DNA from: Candidatus Neomicrothrix sp. UBA7884 | GTDB taxonomy: Bacteria; Actinomycetota; Acidimicrobiia; Acidimicrobiales; MedAcidi-G1 | Assembly: GCA_002501135.1 (NCBI GenBank) | Contig: DLRQ01000017.1 | Coordinates: forward strand, 1 to 16,027 | Reading direction: 5' to 3' | Length of the DNA: 16,027 nt | Shown: piece after piece, positions 6,499 through 12,604 of the stretch | Layout: every line of letters begins with the position of its first letter | Position numbering within the stretch: position 1 is the first letter of the stretch | The notes under the pieces: model-generated | The model's input: the letters and a program-made list of their open reading frames with translations, nothing else | What the model was told of the DNA's origin: nothing | The model's database searches: none | Translations under genes and position numbers: made by a program

Positions 6499-8550
6499 TC
6501 AGCGTTCCGGTGGCTCGGGAACCTTCACACCCGGTGGGACCCGGGAGTAGTGGTCGTGTTCGGCTGTGAACCGTCCCCTTCCACCGGTGATCGACCTCAG
6601 GTCGATGGCGTAGCGAAGGATCTCCGACGCAGGTACGGCTGCACTGATCACCTGTTCACCCCAGTCACTGGGAATCGACCCCTGCACGGTCGCCCTCCTC
6701 GAGGACAGGTCGCCCATCACGTCGCCCAGGCACTCGGCTGGGACGGTGACCTCAATGGATGAGATGGGTTCCAGGACAACCGGCGCCGCCAGTGCCAGTG
6801 CTTCCTGGAATGCCAGGCGACCGGCCATCTTGAAGCTCAACTCAGAGGAGTCGACAGCGTGGTGCCTACCGTCAAAAACCGTTGCCCGTACGTCGACGAC
6901 CGGGTAGCCGGCCGTGCCTCCGTGGGCCATCGCCTCGCGTATCCCGGCCTCAACGGCGGGTATGTGCTGCCTGGGGATCACCCCGCCCTTCACCTCGTCG
7001 ACAAACTCGAAGCCCGAACCCGGGAGGGTCGGTTCCAGGCGAATCGAGGCCACACCGAACTGACCGTGGCCACCGCTCTGCTTCTTGTACTTGCCCTCGG
7101 CCGAGGAGGAACTGGTGATTGTCTCCCTGAACGGCACCCGTACGTCATCGGTGTCGACCTTGACGCCGAACTTGCGGTCCAGCCGGGAGATGACGGTTCG
7201 CAGGTGCAGCTCACCAAGGCCTGACATCAGGGTCTGGTGGGTCTCGTCATCGCGGTGCACGGTGAGCACCGGGTCCTCCTCGACGATCCGATGTAGGGCG
7301 TTGGCCAGCTTGTCCTCGTCATTGCGGGTGCTTGCGGCCACGGCAACCGAGAGCACCGGAGTTGGAAAGCCGATCGGGGGGGCTGCTGCCCGCCCCGCGC
7401 CTGAGAGCGTGTCGCCGGTGAGGGTCCCTGAAAGCTTGGCGACCGCACCGATGTCACCGGCAGGTAGATGGTCCACGTCGACCGATTCGCCACCCTGAAG
7501 TGACATGACCGACCGGAACCTCTCGTCATCACCGGTTCGACCGTTGATGAGATGCAGATCACGGCGCACGGTCCCGGTCAGGACCCTGAAGTACGACACG
7601 TGGCCGAGGTACGGGTCGACTGCGGTCTTGAATACCTGCAGGAGAACGTCGGCGGCAGGATCCGGTTCGAGGGTCGACTCCAGCCCGGCAACGGTGACCT
7701 CGACCGGGGGCCGGTCGAGCGGCGAGGGCCCGACCTCGACTATGTAGTTGCACAGGCGGTCGACTGCAATCGGGATGGTGGCGGAACCGCACACCACCGG
7801 GAACACGGTTCCTGCGGCCACGCCGCGCCCCATGACCTGTTCGAGTTCGTCGAAGCCGGGAACCTCACCGTCGAGGTAACGCTCCAGCATGGCATCGTCG
7901 GCAACGACGATGTTCTCGACGAGTTCGGCGTGGATAGCCGCCTCGCGTTCCTCCATTTCTTCGGGGATCTCACCCAACTCGGCGTGGCCGCTGTCGTAGA
8001 TCCATGCCTTGTCCGTCAGCAGGTCTGCGATTCCGTGGAACTCCTCGGCCTGACCTATCGGGATCTCCAGCGGTGCAACTCCGGCACCGAAGGCGTTCTG
8101 CAGTTCTGCGAGCACCTTCTCGAAACTTGTGTGTTCCCTGTCCAGCTTGTTAACGAAGATCAACCTGGGGAGGGAGCGGGCGGCAGCCTCTCGCCACAGG
8201 TCGACGGTTACGTGATCCAGGCCACTGGATGCGTCGACCACGAACACCGCCAGATCGGCTGCGGCAAGGGCGCCGACCGCCTCACCGGCAAAGTCGAAGG
8301 CACCGGGGGTGTCGAGCAGGTTCACCTTGTGGTCGTGCCACTCGAAGACCGCCAGCGCAGCACTTATCGAGTGGCCCGATTCCTTCTCCTCGGGGTCGTG
8401 GTCACAGACCGTGGAGCCGTCCTCGACCCGGCCAACTCTGGTCAGGGCGCCTGCCCGAAAGAGCATCGCCTCTGCGAGCGAGGTCTTACCAGACCCCGGC
8501 GGGCCCACCAGGGCCACGTTTCGGATGCGGTCCGGCGAGAACGCCTTCAC
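6499..8550 (-). CDS. EF-G2-like translational GTPase (non-canonical elongation factor G paralogue)
   Basis: The 683-residue protein has all five EF-G domains: a G domain with P-loop GPPGSGKT (16-23), G3 DTPG (80-83) and G4 NKLD (134-137); domain II (about 283-385); domain III with GLGELHL (444-450); domain IV with KYKKQSGGHGQFG (487-499); and a C-terminal domain V. Two catalytic signatures depart from EF-G. The G3 motif reads DTPGAFDF, so the GTPase-activating His is Ala84. The switch I sequence ERGITI is replaced by ESGHSI. As recalled, mycobacterial FusA2/EF-G2 proteins share the loss of this histidine (Tyr there) and are not thought to be ordinary translocases. A role in ribosome stress, recycling or hibernation is inference. 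The start is a GTG with AAGGGGG about 7 nt upstream; it overlaps a small upstream ORF as GTGA. Confidence 0.88.
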   Translation of the reverse strand: MKAFSPDRIRNVALVGPPGSGKTSLAEAMLFRAGALTRVGRVEDGSTVCDHDPEEKESGHSISAALAVFEWHDHKVNLLDTPGAFDFAGEAVGALAAADLAVFVVDASSGLDHVTVDLWREAAARSLPRLIFVNKLDREHTSFEKVLAELQNAFGAGVAPLEIPIGQAEEFHGIADLLTDKAWIYDSGHAELGEIPEEMEEREAAIHAELVENIVVADDAMLERYLDGEVPGFDELEQVMGRGVAAGTVFPVVCGSATIPIAVDRLCNYIVEVGPSPLDRPPVEVTVAGLESTLEPDPAADVLLQVFKTAVDPYLGHVSYFRVLTGTVRRDLHLINGRTGDDERFRSVMSLQGGESVDVDHLPAGDIGAVAKLSGTLTGDTLSGAGRAAAPPIGFPTPVLSVAVAASTRNDEDKLANALHRIVEEDPVLTVHRDDETHQTLMSGLGELHLRTVISRLDRKFGVKVDTDDVRVPFRETITSSSSAEGKYKKQSGGHGQFGVASIRLEPTLPGSGFEFVDEVKGGVIPRQHIPAVEAGIREAMAHGGTAGYPVVDVRATVFDGRHHAVDSSELSFKMAGRLAFQEALALAAPVVLEPISSIEVTVPAECLGDVMGDLSSRRATVQGSIPSDWGEQVISAAVPASEILRYAIDLRSITGGRGRFTAEHDHYSRVPPGVKVPEPPER

Positions 8551-8648
8551 GGCAAACCCCCTTCGCCGGCGTAGAGGGCTTGAACCCGGCCGCCAGCTTC
8601 GTCCGACTTGGGCGCCCGACCGTACTGCGCATACAGCCCGTGCGCCAT
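8547..8648 (-). CDS. Possible small ORF (33 aa) overlapping the EF-G2 start
   Basis: The minus-strand ATG at 8648 opens 33 codons beginning MAHGLYAQYGRAPKSDE and ending in a TGA that overlaps the EF-G2 GTG start (GTGA, 4 nt). This is the same coupling arrangement used by confirmed gene pairs in this window. GC at third positions is about 75 percent, compatible with coding here. A purine-rich GGGAGGAG lies 11 nt upstream (8660-8667), rather far for optimal initiation. No family is recognised, and short open frames are common at this GC content. It may be a leader peptide, a small protein, or chance. Confidence 0.3.
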   Translation of the reverse strand: MAHGLYAQYGRAPKSDEAGGRVQALYAGEGGLP

Positions 8649-8662
8649 ATGCGGGATGACTC

Positions 8663-8684
8663 CTCCCTCACGGTCGGCAGGGAG
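8663..8684 (-). other. Small hairpin between the HD gene and EF-G2 region
   Basis: CTCCCT (8663-8668) and AGGGAG (8679-8684) form a perfect 6-bp stem with a 10-nt loop inside the 155-bp gap between the HD gene and the EF-G2 gene. On the minus-strand transcript one arm is part of the purine-rich GGGAGGAG before the small ORF, so folding would mask that site. There is no U-tract, so it is not a standard terminator. Nothing else convincing is seen in the gap. Confidence 0.25.
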
Positions 8685-8705
8685 TGCCGGAGCGCTCGAA
8701 AACCC

Positions 8706-9482
8706 TCAGGTCCGCGAGGCCCACCAGGCGTCAAGGCGGGACTCGAGCTCGGCACGTTCCAGATGGCCTTCGCTCCGCTTGGCCTCGAGAAGGAAGGCGA
8801 GGGCCTCCCCGACCACCCGGCCGGGGGTGATCCCGAGGTGGGCCATTACGGCCGCACCATCCATCTCGGGCCGCTCGGCAGCCAGCCGGTCAGCCTCGGC
8901 CAGCACCGAGATACGTAACTCCAGGTCGTCCATCGCCGACTGCACTGCGGCTGCCTTCACCTGGCTGCGCGTCGTGCAGTCACAGCGGATCATCTCGTTG
9001 AGGGTTCCGAGCAGCGGTCCGGCATCCCTTGCGTAGCGCCGCACCGCCGAGTCGGACCAGCCGTCGGAGTAGCCCTTGAACCTGCCCGACAGCCGGACCA
9101 GTTCGCTCACGTCGTCGACCACCTGTTCCGGGTAGCCGAGGGCCTCCAGTCGCTTTCGAGCCATCCGTGACCCGACCACCTCGTGGTGCCTGAAGGTGAC
9201 CCCACCGTGCTCAAAGGACCTGGTTTGAGGCTTGGCAATGTCATGGAACAGTGCGCCGAGGCGGATCGTGATCTCAGGTCGGGTCTTGTTGACCACGGCG
9301 ATTGTGTGGGCAAGGACGTCCTTGTGGCGGTGGATGGGGTCCTGTTCCATGGCCAGCAGCGGCAACTCCGGAACCAGGATCTCCATCTCTCCTGAACCGA
9401 CCGATGCCCACAGGCCGGGGGCACAGTCGGGTTCGACGAGGATGGCGCTTAGGCGGTCGGCGCCCCCTGATCCGTCTGCCAT
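8706..9482 (-). CDS. Stand-alone HD-domain protein, homologous to the C-terminal half of CCA tRNA nucleotidyltransferase
   Basis: The 258 residues match the C-terminal part of actinobacterial CCA-adding enzymes: the linker EPDCAPGLW.., PELPLLAMEQDPIHRHKDVLAHT (39-60), the HD pair in LFHDIAKPQTRSF (His80-Asp81), FRHHEVVGSRM, the block WSDSAVRRYARDAGPLL, the RCDCTTR motif, and a final ITPGRVVGEALAFLLEAK segment. In the full enzyme this region contributes tRNA-binding helices and an HD phosphohydrolase domain. Here the N-terminal nucleotidyltransferase half is absent: the frame continues upstream but only as antisense of the LLM gene. A metal-dependent phosphodiesterase or phosphatase acting on nucleotides or tRNA ends is inferred. 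The ATG at 9482 lacks a Shine-Dalgarno but sits 7 nt after TACACT, fitting a leaderless mRNA. It ends 57 nt before the small ORF and may head the EF-G2/GH3 operon. Confidence 0.8.
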   Translation of the reverse strand: MADGSGGADRLSAILVEPDCAPGLWASVGSGEMEILVPELPLLAMEQDPIHRHKDVLAHTIAVVNKTRPEITIRLGALFHDIAKPQTRSFEHGGVTFRHHEVVGSRMARKRLEALGYPEQVVDDVSELVRLSGRFKGYSDGWSDSAVRRYARDAGPLLGTLNEMIRCDCTTRSQVKAAAVQSAMDDLELRISVLAEADRLAAERPEMDGAAVMAHLGITPGRVVGEALAFLLEAKRSEGHLERAELESRLDAWWASRT

Positions 9483-9489
9483 GACGGCA

Positions 9490-9495
9490 AGTGTA
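9490..9495 (-). promoter_or_regulatory. -10 element of a leaderless promoter for the HD-domain gene
   Basis: TACACT on the minus strand fits TANNNT and is 7 nt from the ATG at 9482, so transcription would begin at or next to the start codon. The gene has no Shine-Dalgarno. Leaderless mRNAs with this spacing are common in actinobacteria. No good -35 is visible. Confidence 0.4.
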
Positions 9496-9584
9496 GGGAC
9501 CGGTTCGGCACCCCGACTGGCAGCGTGGCCGACCGACCGGGCAGACTCATGGCTACGACGAGGACCCGGACCATGGGTCAAAGT

Positions 9585-9590
9585 GGAGGG
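9585..9590 (+). promoter_or_regulatory. Shine-Dalgarno site deciding the LLM gene start
   Basis: GGAGGG lies 6 nt before the ATG at 9597. The open frame extends upstream to 9525 with other ATG codons, but only this ATG has a proper ribosome binding site and leads directly into the family N-terminus MKVGIAFAN. Confidence 0.75.
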
Positions 9591-9596
9591 ACCGCC

Positions 9597-10469
9597 ATGA
9601 AGGTCGGTATCGCATTTGCAAATGCAGGGCCGTTCGGTAGTGCCGAGGGAGCAGTTGCCCTTGGCACCAACGCGGAGGCGGCCGGGTTTGAGTCGGTCTG
9701 GACAGTGGAGCACGTCGTCTACCCGCATGACTACAAGTCGGCCTACCCGTACGACCCGAGCGGCAAGATGGCGATGGGGCCTGACACCCCGCTGGTCGAT
9801 CCCCTTATCTGGCTGACCTGGCTGGGGGCCAATACCTCGACTATTCACCTTGGCACCGGCATCCTGATCCTGCCGGAACACGAACCCCTTGCCCTCGCCA
9901 AGCGGGTTGGAACCCTTGACGACCTGACCGGCGGAAGGGTGGAGCTGGGCATCGGCGTGGGGTGGCTCCGCGAGGAATTCGATGCCATGGGGGTGCCGTG
10001 GGAACGTCGTGCCGCCCGGACCGATGAATACGTGGCGGTGCTGCGCACCCTCTGGTCGGGGAACGGCGTCTCGTTCGACGGTGACTTCGTCTCGTTCGAC
10101 GAGGTGTCCTCGAACCCGAAGCCAGCCAACGGAACGGTCCCCGTGGTAGTCGGTGGTCACAGCCATGCGGCGGCCCGGCGCGCCGGCCGCCTCGGTGACG
10201 GCTTCTTCCCTGCCGGTGGAGGCGACCTGGGTGAACTGCTGGCGACGATGCGTCAGTCGGCCGAGGAACACGGGCGCGATCCCGACTCGATCGAGGTGAC
10301 AGGTAGCGGCGAGGGTCTTCTGGGCGACGACCCGCTGGGGGCAGCACAGGAGTTGATGGCAATGGGAGTCGACCGGGTGGTGGTTCCGGCATTCCTGTTC
10401 TGGGCCGACCCTGCGGGTTCGTTGGCCGAGTTCGGGGAGAGGATCGTGACTCCCCTGTCGGGTATCTGA
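9597..10469 (+). CDS. LLM-class F420-dependent oxidoreductase
   Basis: This is a luciferase-like TIM-barrel oxidoreductase of 290 residues, the usual length for the actinobacterial F420-dependent subfamily. It shows the family landmarks: an N-terminal barrel strand MKVGIAFAN, ESVWTVEHVV (32-41), LGTGILILPEHEPLALAK (85-102), LDDLTGGRVELGIGVGW (107-123), EEFDAMGVPWERRAAR (126-141), DEYVAVLRTLW and the VPVVVGGHSHAAARRAGRLGDG region. Such proteins use reduced coenzyme F420 or sometimes FMN to reduce or oxygenate diverse substrates; the substrate cannot be deduced. It is transcribed divergently from the HD-domain gene across a 114-bp gap in which no strong plus-strand -10/-35 pair was recognised. 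The downstream OmpA-like gene follows after 101 bp, so it may be a separate unit. Confidence 0.9.
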   Translation: MKVGIAFANAGPFGSAEGAVALGTNAEAAGFESVWTVEHVVYPHDYKSAYPYDPSGKMAMGPDTPLVDPLIWLTWLGANTSTIHLGTGILILPEHEPLALAKRVGTLDDLTGGRVELGIGVGWLREEFDAMGVPWERRAARTDEYVAVLRTLWSGNGVSFDGDFVSFDEVSSNPKPANGTVPVVVGGHSHAAARRAGRLGDGFFPAGGGDLGELLATMRQSAEEHGRDPDSIEVTGSGEGLLGDDPLGAAQELMAMGVDRVVVPAFLFWADPAGSLAEFGERIVTPLSGI

Positions 10470-10492
10470 GCTACGAACAGGGCACCGGTTTC

Positions 10493-10524
10493 CGGCATGC
10501 GTGCCGTCGGGTCCCGCCTTCGGG
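10493..10524 (+). terminator. Tandem short hairpins after the LLM gene (weak terminator candidate)
   Basis: Within the 101-bp gap after the LLM stop are CGGCA-TGCG-TGCCG (10493-10506, 5-bp stem) and CCCG-CCTT-CGGG (10513-10524, 4-bp stem). Neither is followed by a T-run, so they are at best a weak or factor-assisted terminator, or structured leader of the next gene. Confidence 0.25.
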
Positions 10525-10570
10525 CAGGCTGGTGGTATCCGACACCTGAGACGACTCCTGTGACTGGCCG

Positions 10571-11536
10571 ATGACAGGCTGGATGAGCGACCCCCGTGAC
10601 AGGCGCGGGAGCAGCGGGAGCTTCGGCCCTGCATTCGGTGGCGGGCGTCGGCCCAGCTCACCTCCCAGGGGCGGGTTCGCCGAAGTACTGCTCGAGCGGC
10701 GCGGCCTCATCGCGGGCCTCATGGTGATCGCCTTCTTCGTGGTGGTGGCGATCGGCTCCTCCGGACAGGAGGTGACCGAGGATGAACAGCTGGACCTGAC
10801 CGGTGTTGTGCAGGCCGCCATGATCCAGGCGGGCCTTCCGTCTGTTGAGGTTCAGGTCGAGGACTGGACCGTGATCCTCTACGGACGCGTGGCATCACCC
10901 GAGTTGAAGGAGGCCGCCACGCGTGTCGCTCAGGCGCAGGCCGAGGTGATCGGCGTGGACAACAGGCTGATGGTTCCCGAGCCGGAGGTCGAAGAGGATG
11001 ACGAACCCGAGGTGCCGGACCTTCCGGCTGCCCAGGCTGACCTGTTGCTTCAGGCCAGGCTGAGCGCTGCAGCGGCACATTCCCCGATCCGGTTCTCGAG
11101 TGGTGGCGACCGCATTACCGAGGAGTCGGTACCCACCCTCGACCTGATTGCCGGCTTCCTGGCGATGAACCCGACGGTTTCGGTCCAGATCATCGGGCAT
11201 ACCGACAGCGACGGTGAGGCCGAGACCAACCTTGAGTTGTCGACCATCAGGGCCGAGGCGGTGCGGACGCAGCTGGTGGCCCGCGGGGCTGAACCGGAAC
11301 GGCTGACCACCCTCGGACTTGGTGAGGCCGATCCGATCTCGGACAACCTCACCAAGGAGGGCAAGGGTCGGAACCGCCGAATCGAGTTCCTGGTGATCCC
11401 GGAGGGGCAGACCGGGCTGACCCGCCCGTCGATAAGCCTCGCTGAGGAAATCGGCGGCGAGCCCGTCGAGGATGACCATGTCGAGGCAGACCCGGTCGAC
11501 GACACACCGATTCCGACGACGATCCCGACTGGCTGA
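10571..11536 (+). CDS. Membrane-anchored BON + OmpA-like peptidoglycan-binding protein (ArfA-like architecture)
   Basis: The 321-residue protein has a Pro/Gly/Arg-rich cytoplasmic N-terminus, one transmembrane helix (about 45-63), a BON-type domain (about 74-136), an acidic linker (138-150, Glu/Asp/Pro-rich) and an OmpA C-terminal domain (about 160-276). The OmpA part has IIGHTDSDG, LSTIRAEAVRTQLVARG and GRNRRIEF, the motif set that binds meso-diaminopimelate in peptidoglycan. The TM-BON-OmpA order is that of mycobacterial ArfA (Rv0899), so an envelope protein anchored in the cytoplasmic membrane and reaching the wall is likely. The C-terminal 40 residues are acidic and low complexity. No clear Shine-Dalgarno precedes ATG 10571 or the alternative ATG 10583. 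The DNA methylase gene starts 3 nt after the stop, suggesting co-transcription. Confidence 0.85.
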   Translation: MTGWMSDPRDRRGSSGSFGPAFGGGRRPSSPPRGGFAEVLLERRGLIAGLMVIAFFVVVAIGSSGQEVTEDEQLDLTGVVQAAMIQAGLPSVEVQVEDWTVILYGRVASPELKEAATRVAQAQAEVIGVDNRLMVPEPEVEEDDEPEVPDLPAAQADLLLQARLSAAAAHSPIRFSSGGDRITEESVPTLDLIAGFLAMNPTVSVQIIGHTDSDGEAETNLELSTIRAEAVRTQLVARGAEPERLTTLGLGEADPISDNLTKEGKGRNRRIEFLVIPEGQTGLTRPSISLAEEIGGEPVEDDHVEADPVDDTPIPTTIPTG

Positions 11537-11539
11537 GCG

Positions 11540-12604
11540 TTGATCAAGTACATCGGGTCCAAGAGGCGTCTGGTCCCGCTGCTGTCCGACCTGTTCGTCC
11601 GTAGCGGGTCATCATCGGCGCTCGACATGTTCTCGGGAACCACCCGGGTGGCACAGGCGTTCAAGGCACGCGGCGCCCACGTCACCGCCGTCGACATCAC
11701 CAGGTACGGCGAGGTGTTGGCCGGCTGCTACGTGGCCACGGACTCGGACCGGGTCGACATGGACCACCTGGCTGTCGAGGTGGACCGGTTGAACGGCTTG
11801 GCCGGTCACGCGGGGTATTTCACCGAGACCTTCTGCCGGGACGCCAGGTACGTGCAGCCGTTCAACGGCGAACGCGTTGACGCCATCCGCGACCACCTCG
11901 AGGGTCGCCGTGACGATCCGCTGTTCCCTGTGCTGTTGAGCAGCCTCGTCGAGGCCGCCGACCGGGTGGACTCGACGACTGGTGTGCAGATGGCCTACCT
12001 CAAGAACTGGGCACCGCGTAGCCACAACCGGCTTGAGCTTCGGGTTCCGGACCTGCTGCAGGGGCCGGGGACGGCGGTCCGTGGCAATGCAGTCGACCTG
12101 GCGGCCGGGCTCGGGCCCTTCGACCTGGCCTACCTGGACCCTCCCTACAACCAGCACCGCTACATCGCCAACTACCACGTCTGGGAGACCCTCGTGGCAT
12201 GGGACGCCCCGGAGCACTACGGGATCGCCAACAAGCGGGTGGAGTGCCGAGAGCCCCACGCGTCAAGCCCCTTCAACCGGAAGCCACTCATGCCGGATGC
12301 CCTCCGGAGCGTGATCGCCGACGTGAACGCACGCATCGTGGTGCTCTCATACAACAACGAGTCCTGGCTGGGGTTGGACGAGTTGGTCGACGCATGTTCC
12401 GGCCGCGGCCATGTGGCAGCCCTGGCCTTCGAGTCCGGCCGCTACGTGGGCGCCACCATCGGCATCCACAACTCTGAGGGCCGCAGGGTCGGTACCCCGG
12501 GGCACCAGAGGAACCTGGAGTACGTGCTTGTGGCCGGCCCCGAGAAGATTGTCGAGCACATGGTCGGGCCCTACGGCGAGGCCCGGGTGGAGCAGGCTGC
12601 GTGA
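11540..12604 (+). CDS. D12-class adenine-N6 DNA methyltransferase
   Basis: The protein transfers a methyl group from S-adenosylmethionine to adenine in a specific DNA site. The 354 residues begin with the family N-terminal motif KYIGSKRRLVP (3-13), followed by SAM-binding motif I DMFSGTTRVA (29-38) with the acidic VDI loop at 51-53, and the catalytic DPPY (200-203). The intervening region (about 65-195) should carry target recognition. The order matches the Dam/D12 (MethyltransfD12) group. The start is a TTG 3 nt after the OmpA-like gene stop; no in-frame ATG would preserve the conserved N-terminus. Its stop overlaps the M16 peptidase GTG by 4 nt. No restriction endonuclease or specificity subunit is nearby, so it looks solitary. 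Regulatory or protective methylation are both possible, and the recognition sequence cannot be predicted. Confidence 0.88.
   Translation: MIKYIGSKRRLVPLLSDLFVRSGSSSALDMFSGTTRVAQAFKARGAHVTAVDITRYGEVLAGCYVATDSDRVDMDHLAVEVDRLNGLAGHAGYFTETFCRDARYVQPFNGERVDAIRDHLEGRRDDPLFPVLLSSLVEAADRVDSTTGVQMAYLKNWAPRSHNRLELRVPDLLQGPGTAVRGNAVDLAAGLGPFDLAYLDPPYNQHRYIANYHVWETLVAWDAPEHYGIANKRVECREPHASSPFNRKPLMPDALRSVIADVNARIVVLSYNNESWLGLDELVDACSGRGHVAALAFESGRYVGATIGIHNSEGRRVGTPGHQRNLEYVLVAGPEKIVEHMVGPYGEARVEQAA

Noticed and set aside
7552..8574. 340-residue open frame on the plus strand opposite EF-G2
   Set aside because: It mirrors the EF-G2 codons with no recognisable domain, while the minus strand encodes all EF-G domains.
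8570..8600. tRNA-like GGGTTCAAGCCC on the minus strand before EF-G2
   Set aside because: It resembles a T-loop, but the T-stem does not pair fully and no acceptor or anticodon arm can be drawn around it.
9483..10661. In-frame upstream extension of the HD-domain gene to a 651-residue protein
   Set aside because: The extra 393 residues are Arg/Ser/His-rich antisense of the LLM oxidoreductase gene and show no nucleotidyltransferase motifs; they reflect the open antisense frames of GC-rich DNA.
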